5,548 bases of DNA from CAZDVQ01 sp964508975 (GTDB lineage: Bacteria > Bacteroidota > Bacteroidia > Chitinophagales > Saprospiraceae). Below the pieces are notes generated by a model. The model was not told the DNA's origin. It saw only the letters and a program-made list of their open reading frames with translations, and searched no databases. Every line of letters begins with the position of its first letter. Within the stretch, counting starts at the first letter, position 1. The stretch lies in NCBI GenBank assembly GCA_964508975.1, contig CAZDVQ010000106.1:1-5548 (forward strand), read 5' to 3'. The translations under genes were made by a program, and so were the position numbers. Shown in pieces: positions 1-5,548 of this stretch.

Positions 1-62
1 AACTAAAACCTGATAACTAATAACTAAAACCTAATAACTAACCCTAATAACTAAAACCTAAT
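1..62. repeat. Degenerate tandem repeat, unit about 14 bp (AACTAAAACCTRAT)
   Basis: Three near-identical 14-bp units AACTAAAACCTRAT are separated by a shortened AACTAAT unit and a variant AACTAACCCTAAT unit. The array starts at or before the window edge, so its full length is unknown. It has no G except at one position and lies directly upstream of the first operon. I see no coding potential. It may be a simple-sequence array in an intergenic spacer. A regulatory role is not shown. Confidence 0.75.
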
Positions 63-65
63 CCC

Positions 66-73
66 TATATTTG
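66..73 (+). promoter_or_regulatory. Candidate Bacteroidota -7 promoter element (TATATTTG)
   Basis: TATATTTG matches the TAnnTTTG consensus of the primary sigma factor in Bacteroidota. Transcription would begin near position 80, ahead of ATG codons at 86, 98 and 110. A matching upstream TTTG (-33) element is not visible because the tandem repeat occupies that place. The call rests on one octamer and its position only. Confidence 0.35.
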
Positions 74-109
74 AGCTTTCAACGAATGTATATCGCCATG
101 ACAACGTCC

Positions 110-1000
110 ATGAACATAAAAGTCCTCGACCTCCATTTCCTTGGCCTCGACCATACCATCGCCTCGTTTTTGATTGAAACCAGCGAGGGGCCAATCCTGG
201 TAGAGGTAGGCCCACATTCAACCTTTAGTGCCATGCAAAGCAGTTTAGCAGCACATGGCTACCAGGTGTCGGATGTAAAGCACGTTTTCTTGACACATAT
301 ACACCTCGACCATGCGGGCTCGGCATGGGCTTTTGCACAACAAGGCGCTACCGTTTATGTACACCCCAGCGGTTATGCCCACCTTAATGACCCCTCCAAG
401 TTGATGAACTCGGCCCGCATGATTTACAAGGACGATATGGACCGACTCTGGGGCGAGATGCACGAAATTCCACAAGATAAACTCCTTGCCGTTGAGCATC
501 AACAGGTATTCCGCATTGGCGACCTCGAGATACAAGCTTTGCACACACCCGGTCATGCCATTCATCATATTGCCTGGAAGGTAGGCAACGAGATATTTAC
601 CGGCGATGTAGCCGGGGTTAAAATCAATGGCGGGCCAGTAGTTCCGCCTTGTCCTCCACCCGATATCAACATCGAGCATTGGGAGGCATCTATACAACTC
701 TTGCGTGATCAAAACCCAGCGGCCATTTGGCTAACGCATTACGGCCGCATTGAAAATGTGTCGGGGCACCTTGATGCATTAGGTACAATACTCCGCGACT
801 GGGCCAATTGGATGAAACCCTACTTTGAGTCGGGCGATAGCGTGGAGCACATCACGCCCATTTTCCAAGCTTACACCTTCGGGCAATTAAGGACAGCCGG
901 TGTATCAGAAGCCGATATACAGCTTTATGAAGCCGCCAACCCCAGTTGGATGAGTGTAACCGGACTACTGCGTTACTGGAAGAAAAAAACGGCTCAATAA
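110..1000 (+). CDS. MBL-fold metallo-hydrolase (ST1585-like)
   Basis: This is a predicted cytoplasmic zinc hydrolase of the metallo-beta-lactamase superfamily, 296 residues from the ATG at 110. All metal-binding motifs are present: THIHLDH with ligands H63, H65, D67 and H68; the TPGH histidine H149; the FTGD aspartate D166; and LTHYG H210. The stretch VHPSGYAHLNDPSKL, followed by SARMIY, and a later PPCPPPD are typical of the ST1585-like branch (GloB/COG0491 relatives). The substrate is unknown for most of that branch, so none is proposed. In-frame starts exist at TTG 71, ATG 86, ATG 98 and ATG 110. I chose 110 because recognisable family sequence (MNIKVLDLHF) begins there and because the putative promoter overlaps the TTG. 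No clear Shine-Dalgarno is visible. It is first in a three-gene operon, 4 bp before the membrane-protein gene. Family call is firm; exact start is less so. Confidence 0.95.
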   Translation: MNIKVLDLHFLGLDHTIASFLIETSEGPILVEVGPHSTFSAMQSSLAAHGYQVSDVKHVFLTHIHLDHAGSAWAFAQQGATVYVHPSGYAHLNDPSKLMNSARMIYKDDMDRLWGEMHEIPQDKLLAVEHQQVFRIGDLEIQALHTPGHAIHHIAWKVGNEIFTGDVAGVKINGGPVVPPCPPPDINIEHWEASIQLLRDQNPAAIWLTHYGRIENVSGHLDALGTILRDWANWMKPYFESGDSVEHITPIFQAYTFGQLRTAGVSEADIQLYEAANPSWMSVTGLLRYWKKKTAQ

Positions 1001-1004
1001 GTTC

Positions 1005-2699
1005 ATGCCGAAACTCTTCACCCGATTCCCGGCTTTGTTTTCGTTGCTCATTACAGTATTGTACATGGGGTTCATCCTTCGTTTTTTCGCCTCGGCCTTT
1101 GCCTCCTGCGATGACGTGGAAATGCAACAAGTACTAAGTGGCACGGCCATGGGCGAAGGGCACTACGGCGCTTTGCGCTACACGCATATCTGGACCGGCA
1201 ACTGGATTAAAGCATTATACCAATGGCGCATGGATTGGCCTTGGTACGGTATGTACTGGTATGCCATCCAGGCTATTAGTATATTTTCCATAGGCTTGGT
1301 TGTACTGCGGCGTGGGGCGCATATTTATGCCCTATTAGCCTGGATACTTTACTTGGTTGGCGTGCACACTTGGTTTATACAAAACCTACAATTTACTGCC
1401 AGTGCCATTCTGGTTGGCATAGCTGGAGGCTTCATCGTTCGAGAAGCCTTGTTGAGCAAGTTTAGCCGTATGCTAGCGTTGTTTGCATTGGGCTGGGGCT
1501 TGTTTTTACTCTCCTCCATGGGACGAGCCGAAGCCTTTTTCTTGTCCTTTGCATTGAGCTTACCAGTCATGTTGTTGACCGATCCAGGGGTTAAAAACAT
1601 ACTTCCACGTCCACGGGTATTTATACGCAATAGCTTGATGATAAGCCTAATAGCTATTTCGGGCTGGGGTATATGGATCATACACAAGCATGCGTTAGAC
1701 CAAAACCCCATATGGGCGCAGTGGCACAACGCTGATGATACCAAAGTCAGGGTTTCAATACACGACTTCCACGATGCCCGATATGATTGGAACGCACAAA
1801 CCGCAGGTATTTACCAGCAAGTAGGCTGGGATAAAAACGATTACGATTTGTTCAAGTCTTGGTTTATTGCCGATACCAGCGTTTATGGGCAAGCAGCCAT
1901 GCAACAACTCAAAACATTATCGAAGCAAATGCCAGCCATGACCTTGGCTCAACGCTTTGAACGGGTGAAGGACTTTATTGGCAACATGCCCTTCGTGCTG
2001 ATGTTGATGGGCGCATTGCATATATTATTACTATTGCACAGCCTCAAACAAGCTAGAACTACCCTCGTCCTAAGCCTAGCCATTGGCAGCGTTTGGGCCA
2101 TAGCCTTGTATTTAACGGCTTACAAACACTTGCCAGACCGGGTGTACTACCCACTTTTTGCTTTTCCCTTTTTGCTGGGTATAAGCCATGCCTTCCAAAA
2201 TGCCGCTTGGAAACTTTGGCTTAGAGTTATACTCATCGCCGGCTTGATTTGGAGTATAGTGGTATTTATACCCCGTTACTACAAACGTTCAAGGGCTATT
2301 GTAACACAAGAGCAAGTTTGGCGTGATGCCTTGCAGGATATCGCGCCACAGTCGCACGAATTATTCGTGGGCTCAGGCGGATTATTTAGCGAGAAAATTA
2401 TCCGGCCATTTACGGCAATGAACGACCCCTTGTTGTACAGTTTCCACGCTGTTGATTTTGGGCATTTCTCCAATATACCCGTGTATTATCGCAAGTTGAA
2501 ACGATTCAATATCAAACAGTTGCATGCTCAAATAGCCAACCGCGACAACGTGATGCTACTCTGTGGTTTGGACGATGTATTTTTATCCCGGTATAAAGCT
2601 TTCATCAAGCGGCATTATCAACTATCTGTTCAGTTTGAGTTGGTGCATCACATTGAGGACATCAACATGGCGGTGTACAAAGTAAAACCCGAGGCATAA
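1005..2699 (+). CDS. Polytopic membrane protein, GT-C glycosyltransferase-like
   Basis: The product is a 564-residue integral membrane protein. Hydrophobic segments lie at roughly 9-31, 84-101, 105-122, 128-146, 152-171, 175-192, 208-226, 328-346, 352-371, 379-397 and 404-423. A large hydrophilic loop spans about 228-327, and a soluble tail runs from 424 to the end. After the first membrane helix comes an acidic SCDDVEM motif (D36, D37), placed like the catalytic or metal-binding acidic pair in the first external loop of GT-C enzymes. WPWYGMYWY (78-86), QFTASA (129-134) and GWDKNDYDLF (274-283) resemble conserved patches of uncharacterised GT-C-like membrane proteins. A role in sugar transfer from a lipid-linked donor is an inference; neither donor nor acceptor can be named. 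It starts 4 bp after the MBL gene and its stop directly abuts the next ATG. No Shine-Dalgarno is visible, so translational coupling is likely. Confidence 0.85.
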   Translation: MPKLFTRFPALFSLLITVLYMGFILRFFASAFASCDDVEMQQVLSGTAMGEGHYGALRYTHIWTGNWIKALYQWRMDWPWYGMYWYAIQAISIFSIGLVVLRRGAHIYALLAWILYLVGVHTWFIQNLQFTASAILVGIAGGFIVREALLSKFSRMLALFALGWGLFLLSSMGRAEAFFLSFALSLPVMLLTDPGVKNILPRPRVFIRNSLMISLIAISGWGIWIIHKHALDQNPIWAQWHNADDTKVRVSIHDFHDARYDWNAQTAGIYQQVGWDKNDYDLFKSWFIADTSVYGQAAMQQLKTLSKQMPAMTLAQRFERVKDFIGNMPFVLMLMGALHILLLLHSLKQARTTLVLSLAIGSVWAIALYLTAYKHLPDRVYYPLFAFPFLLGISHAFQNAAWKLWLRVILIAGLIWSIVVFIPRYYKRSRAIVTQEQVWRDALQDIAPQSHELFVGSGGLFSEKIIRPFTAMNDPLLYSFHAVDFGHFSNIPVYYRKLKRFNIKQLHAQIANRDNVMLLCGLDDVFLSRYKAFIKRHYQLSVQFELVHHIEDINMAVYKVKPEA

Positions 2700-3485
2700 A
2701 TGGAAACCCTGCGTTACCAGCAACACGACATCCGATACAGAAGCTTTGGCCATGGACCCAAGTTCATGATTGCCATGCACGGCTTTGCCGATAAATCGGA
2801 GGTTTTTAACCTGTTTCAAGCCAAATGGGGCGAGCAGTACACCGTGGTAGCACCAGACATGCCTTTCCACGGCGAAACGCAATGGCAAGGGGAGCATTTC
2901 ACCCCTACCGATATGGCCAACATCATCCGGGAGTTTATGCGTTTGTTCCATACCGATACTTGTACCTTATCGGGGCATAGCATGGGCGGCCGGATTGCAT
3001 TCCATATGCTGGCTTTTAGCGATATAAAAATTGATGCCTTGATTCTTTTTGCGCCGGCTGGGTTAAAAGGACATTGGTATTACAGCAATTGGGTACAACC
3101 ACGCTGGCTGGTAAAGATTTTTTATACAATATATGCTAAGCACACGAAAGCGCCTGTGTGGTTTACCTGGCTAGCCCAAGTGGGTTTGATGCCCAAAAGT
3201 ACGGTAAACTTCTTTGCGCAGCAGTTCAGTGCACCACATCGCCGCGATAGATTATTCCGCTCCTGGATGGCCATGACCAGTTTCCCTATCACCCCGAAAG
3301 TATTCCAGGCGCAGTTGAATGAACGGAAGATACCGCTTACACTACTTTTAGGCGAACGCGACAGCATTGTTTCGCCACAGGACGGGATTGCATTTGCGGC
3401 CAAGGTGCCCTCTGCCCAAACGATCATGGTGCCCAGTAACCACTTTATTTTCCAGTATAAGGACCTCGTGGCCTTTGTGCCCTAA
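2700..3485 (+). CDS. Alpha/beta-fold hydrolase
   Basis: This is a 261-residue serine hydrolase of the alpha/beta-hydrolase superfamily with no signal peptide, so probably cytoplasmic. The oxyanion-hole motif is HGF (27-29), the nucleophile elbow is SGHSMGG with S94, the likely acid is D221 in LLGERDSIV, and the catalytic histidine is H248 in PSNHF. The aromatic, basic segment between about 123 and 205 would form the cap domain that sets specificity. Sequence alone does not separate esterase, lipase-like, haloperoxidase-like or C-C hydrolase activity. The ATG follows the membrane-protein stop with no gap, and GAGG at 2691-2694 lies 5 nt upstream, the only convincing ribosome-binding site in the operon. 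It is the last gene of the operon. The protein ends shortly after the catalytic histidine, within the normal size range. No strong hairpin terminator follows. Confidence 0.95.
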   Translation: METLRYQQHDIRYRSFGHGPKFMIAMHGFADKSEVFNLFQAKWGEQYTVVAPDMPFHGETQWQGEHFTPTDMANIIREFMRLFHTDTCTLSGHSMGGRIAFHMLAFSDIKIDALILFAPAGLKGHWYYSNWVQPRWLVKIFYTIYAKHTKAPVWFTWLAQVGLMPKSTVNFFAQQFSAPHRRDRLFRSWMAMTSFPITPKVFQAQLNERKIPLTLLLGERDSIVSPQDGIAFAAKVPSAQTIMVPSNHFIFQYKDLVAFVP

Positions 3486-3748
3486 GGGTGCTAGAGATAT
3501 GCAGTTTTTTTGAGGCTTTGCGTTAGTACAGAAAAATTAGACTAACCCACAGCTATTTTTGAACATTTACCAAACGCTATACCATTCACCCATTCAGCCC
3601 TCTTAACCCATTTTCAGCCATCTTCAACTTTATTGGGGGGAGTTAAACATTAAGCATTTCGTTGTTCATCAGAATTCCAAATGTTCAATCAATCACTGAA
3701 GTGCTGCTATTGATAATATTTTATCTACATTTCATCTTTTTGTATATG
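3486..3748. other. Convergent intergenic junction, composition boundary
   Basis: This 263-bp spacer separates the + strand operon from the - strand AT-rich block. I see no convincing ORF, RNA gene or strong rho-independent terminator on either strand. The AT-rich near-palindrome GATAATATTTTATC (3711-3724) is too weak to call a terminator. I searched for a second attC-like element (RYYYAAC with a TGGCG-type arm) and found none. The spacer contains the imperfect direct repeat listed separately and a G6 run at 3635-3640. Base composition drops from this point rightwards. Confidence 0.6.
3588..3628. repeat. Imperfect direct repeat, two copies of 20-23 bp
   Basis: Copy 1, ACCCATTCAGCCCTCTTAAC (3588-3607), and copy 2 (3606-3628) share the pattern ACCCATT..CAGCC.TCTT.AAC. 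Copy 2 carries two extra T and one extra C. The copies overlap by two bases. Pyrimidine-rich sequence and a G6 run follow. It may be a short tandem duplication or the remnant of a mobile-element end. No function can be assigned. Confidence 0.5.
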
Positions 3749-4192
3749 TCACTTTGTAAGGTCGTAAGTAAAATGTATCGCATTCATTTCTGAGCTAAAC
3801 TTTGTCTTTCTATAAAAACTTACAGCATCAATATCGTCACTTTCTGCTTCTACATAGGCATCTTCAAAGTCATTCTGCTTGCAAAAATCACAGGCTTCTG
3901 CAATAAGAGCTTTGCCTAAACCTTGTCCTTGGAAGTGAGGCTTAATCGCAACATCATAAATATATGCAATTGGTTTAGTGCCATAGTACCTGTGCAATAC
4001 GTAAATTGTAAGTCCGCCAACAACTTTATGATTAGACATTACCACAAACACTAAAAAGTCAGGGTCAGAGAGTAATTTTTCCAATTGTTCATCATTGGCA
4101 ATAGGTTCATCATTTTCAAAAACCACTTTGAAAATTTCTACCAAGGATCTGAACTCTGCCAAACTGTCAGCATTGAGTTTTTTTATTTCCAT
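3749..4192 (-). CDS. GNAT acetyltransferase, AAC(3)-I-like
   Basis: This 147-residue protein is a complete GNAT-fold, acetyl-CoA-dependent N-acetyltransferase. The acetyl-CoA pyrophosphate loop is QGQGLG (88-93, the Q/R-x-x-G-x-G/A motif). It is preceded by the beta-strand YIYDVAIKP (78-86) and followed by the FYRKTKF motif (126-132). The segment VVGGLTIYVLHRY (57-69), then YIYD, then AYVEAESDDIDAVSFY (112-127), then a C-terminal IHFTYDL, follows in order the layout of AAC(3)-I gentamicin 3-N-acetyltransferases as I know them. Aminoglycoside acetylation is therefore plausible but unproven; another small amine is possible. The start ATG follows an A-rich leader with no Shine-Dalgarno and lies 18 bp after the stop of the PaiB remnant. 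It may be read through from upstream. It is the only intact gene of the AT-rich block. Confidence 0.9.
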   Translation of the reverse strand: MEIKKLNADSLAEFRSLVEIFKVVFENDEPIANDEQLEKLLSDPDFLVFVVMSNHKVVGGLTIYVLHRYYGTKPIAYIYDVAIKPHFQGQGLGKALIAEACDFCKQNDFEDAYVEAESDDIDAVSFYRKTKFSSEMNAIHFTYDLTK

Positions 4193-4210
4193 TTTTTTTG
4201 CTTTGGTTTT

Positions 4211-4660
4211 TTAAGAATCAAAACGTGAACCGTCCCATTCAACACCTTCTGGAAAAAGTGCATCTCTTCTCTTTATCATTTCAGTGGCTATCATATCACT
4301 ATAGCCCCCAATTGCTTTAAGATTTGCTATAATATTGTCATAACTTTCTTTATCTCTATTTTGGCTTAATTTAAACACATTTTCAAGTTTATCTGCCCTA
4401 ACTTCAATACCAACGATTGCAGGCATCATTTTACTCAAAAAATGGCTAGGTAGATTATCGTATAATGTCTGAGATTGAGTATTCCCTTGTTCAAATTTCA
4501 AGGTTAGTTTTTTCATCAAACCAACCAACTCGTCATCAGTCATAAATTTTACCTGACCCTGTACATGTACACTCATATAGTTCCAGGTAGAACCTATTTG
4601 TGGGTTAATATACCAAGATGCGCTTACATAACAACTAGGCCCCGTAAATACAAGTAAGCA
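4211..4660 (-). pseudogene. PaiB-family FMN-binding protein, N-terminus missing
   Basis: The open frame from 4660 leftwards gives 149 residues belonging to the PaiB family (FMN-binding split-barrel proteins; Bacillus subtilis PaiB is a negative regulator of sporulation and degradative enzymes). Diagnostic motifs are FTGPSCYVSASWY (residues 5-17 of the open frame), STWNYMSVHVQG (25-36) and the C-terminal IVGIEVRADKLENVFKLSQN. The family usually begins about 60 residues earlier, with a MY(V/I)P-type start and a THLP-type segment. Both are absent here. The stretch upstream of residue 1 contains a stop at 4661-4663 and belongs to a different gene. The first ATG in frame (4576) lies inside the conserved WNYMSVHV motif, so it is not a natural start. 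I read this as a 5'-truncated gene, probably non-functional. A PaiB gene next to a GNAT gene echoes the paiA-paiB pair of B. subtilis. Confidence 0.85.
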
Positions 4661-5364
4661 TTAGGATTTTCACTAAATTGCCTTTTAAATGATAAATCAT
4701 GTTTGAACAAAAAATGAAAATCAAACAATTTTTCAATTTTCTTTTTTAAGTCTTTAGCATTGTCTCGAAGATATATACAATTTTCATTGTTTATGTTCAT
4801 TTTTTTTATAATTATATCCTTTTAGAATTTCTTCTTTTTTGTAGTGTAAAACAGGTAATGGAACATTTTTTTTAAAATTAGAATTGAATTTCTTAATGGT
4901 ATTTCTGGCAAAATCAATTATTGGAAAATCATTTCCAGTAAGTAAAACCTTTGAAATACCCAAAAGAATAAATGAAATAGTCGTTTCATAAGGGAATAAA
5001 AAATCTTTCATTGAAATTGCATTATTTCCACTTCTTATTTCCCTACGATTAGTGTGTACGTTTATAATTTGATTATGAGTTGTAATGTTTACAAGTTTTT
5101 CAAATAAAGGCAAATAATATGAGTAAAATTCAGATTGCTTAACAACTTTTACTTTAAGATTGTAAATTTGATTTAAGGCGTAAATTTGTGAAGCAATAAT
5201 TGTAATGTCTTTATTCGAATTAAAATAGTTCCTATCTCTGACCACAAAATAACTGTTATCAAATTTGTTGTTTTTTTTAATAGTGGAAGAATTGAGCCAT
5301 AAAAGTGCCCTAAATGAAGTCCATTATTATCTATATGTGCACCTCCAAATGAGTTGTTATCCAT
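4624..5364 (-). pseudogene. Tryptophanyl-tRNA synthetase-like gene, frameshifted and 3'-truncated
   Basis: Three frame segments join into one class Ic aminoacyl-tRNA-synthetase-like catalytic core. Segment 1 (from ATG 5364) has GLHLGHFYGS, the HIGH motif (H17 L18 G19 H20). Segment 2 has FVVRDRN, the helix AISMKDFLFPYETTISF, and LLTGNDFPIIDFARNTIKKF, equivalent to the TrpRS VPVGxDQxxHxELxRDIAxxFN region. Segment 3 has YKKMNINNEN, a degenerate KMSKS loop, then IYLRDNAKDLKKKIEKLF, like the helix after KMSKS. The first break is an 8-A run at 5271-5278, where nine would keep frame. The second is an 8-A run at 4800-4807, where seven would keep frame. The KMSKS-like loop lies near residue 188, almost as in Bacillus TrpRS, but homology ends about 46 residues later instead of about 130. 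The frame stops at 4624-4626 inside PaiB sequence. The start is 27 nt after the attC-like site. Whether the shifts are real, programmed or sequencing errors is open. Confidence 0.78.
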
Positions 5365-5391
5365 TTTCGTTTTGATCTTTTATTAACTTGC

Positions 5392-5524
5392 ACCCAACGT
5401 TTTGCAGCTACAAGAAGTTGGCGATTTTTACCACAAATGTTCATACGAAGAACGAATTTTTGATTAATCACAAAACTGTCATACGAAGCACTGAACCGCC
5501 AATTTCTTGTAGGTGCTGTTACCT
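5392..5524 (-). other. attC-like recombination site (long imperfect inverted repeat)
   Basis: Arms TACAAGAAGTTGGCG (5409-5423) and CGCCAATTTCTTGTA (5497-5511) pair over 15 positions with a single G/T wobble and enclose a 73-nt loop. Outside the arms, the - strand ends in GTTGGGT (5392-5398), a perfect GTTRRRY attC core site. At the other end the - strand has AGGTAAC (5518-5524), which matches RYYYAAC at 5 of 7 positions. The overall length of about 133 bp is inside the range of long attC sites. In this polarity the next gene starts 27 nt downstream, as expected of a gene cassette. No integrase is in the window, so integron membership is an inference. A non-integron intergenic repeat family or a transcribed hairpin are alternatives. 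The remaining 24 bases to the window end show nothing recognisable. Confidence 0.55.
5432..5495. repeat. Direct repeat inside the attC-like loop
   Basis: Two copies, at 5432-5456 (25 bp) and 5469-5495 (27 bp), share CACAAA at the left, the exact core TCATACGAAG in the middle and GAA at the right. They occupy most of the loop between the long inverted arms. The first copy contains the small palindrome GTTC...GAAC around the core. This gives the loop its own secondary-structure potential, as extrahelical elements do in long attC sites. Confidence 0.65.
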
Positions 5525-5548
5525 GCTGGCCTTCTTAATTGTCAATTC

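Noticed and set aside
71..109. TTG-started N-terminal extension of the MBL protein
   Set aside because: The extra 13 residues do not look like family sequence, and the TTG overlaps the candidate promoter octamer.
245..712. 155-codon open frame on the - strand inside the MBL gene
   Set aside because: It is antisense to a gene with all metal-binding motifs, its product has no recognisable motif, and it is explained by codon composition of the real gene.
1349..1744. 131-codon open frame on the - strand inside the membrane-protein gene
   Set aside because: It lies opposite membrane-helix codons, has no family features, and is not positioned as part of any operon.
2622..2951. 109-codon open frame on the - strand across the membrane-protein/hydrolase junction
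   Set aside because: It overlaps two well-supported + strand genes and has no recognisable domain.
3486..3748. Second attC-like element or terminator downstream of the GNAT gene
   Set aside because: No RYYYAAC/GTTRRRY core paired with an inverted arm could be found, and the only palindromes are short and AT-rich.
4211..4576. ATG at 4576 as the genuine start of a small 121-residue protein
   Set aside because: The ATG falls within the conserved WNYMSVHV motif of PaiB, and homologous sequence continues 28 codons upstream in the same frame.
4784..5245. Independent 153-residue gene starting at ATG 5245
   Set aside because: Its sequence is the middle of a TrpRS-like fold. The HIGH motif lies just upstream and the KMSKS-like loop just downstream, in the neighbouring frame.
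5392..5524. CRISPR array or simple rho-independent terminator
   Set aside because: There are only two internal repeat copies with unequal length and no regular spacers. The hairpin arms are separated by a 73-nt loop without a following U-tract, so neither reading fits.

Overview
The window looks like chromosomal DNA of a member of the Bacteroidota. The reasons are an A-rich, Shine-Dalgarno-poor start context at most genes, a TAnnTTTG-type promoter candidate, and proteins that read like those of that phylum. This is an inference from style, not a taxonomic assignment. There are two compartments that differ sharply in base composition. The left part is moderately GC-rich (bases 181-240 are 33/60 G+C). 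The right part is very AT-rich (bases 4861-4920 are 12/60 G+C).

Left compartment (1-3485, + strand): a degenerate tandem repeat and a promoter-like octamer precede a tight three-gene operon. It encodes an ST1585-like metallo-beta-lactamase-fold hydrolase, a polytopic membrane protein resembling GT-C glycosyltransferases, and an alpha/beta hydrolase with a complete catalytic triad. The spacers are 4 bp and 0 bp, so the genes are very probably cotranscribed. A shared pathway is not evident from the sequence.

Boundary (3486-3748): a non-coding convergent junction with a short imperfect direct repeat. I found no gene in it.

Right compartment (3749-5548, - strand): an AT-rich block that reads leftward and resembles an integron-type gene-cassette segment. 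At the right edge is a long imperfect inverted repeat of about 133 bp. In the - orientation it ends in GTTGGGT, which fits the attC core consensus GTTRRRY. Only 27 nt later starts a small tryptophanyl-tRNA-synthetase-like gene, with an HLGH motif and a degenerate KMSKS. It is broken by two mutually compensating one-base shifts, both in 8-base A runs. Its 3' part abuts the C-terminal two thirds of a PaiB-family FMN-binding protein that has lost its N-terminus. Then comes an intact GNAT acetyltransferase resembling the AAC(3)-I aminoglycoside acetyltransferases. No integrase gene is inside the window. If this is an integron-like array, the platform would lie beyond the right edge.

The most interesting region is 3749-5524: an attC-like site, a catalytic-core-only TrpRS-like gene with poly-A frameshifts, a gene-gene fusion scar, and a resistance-type acetyltransferase.
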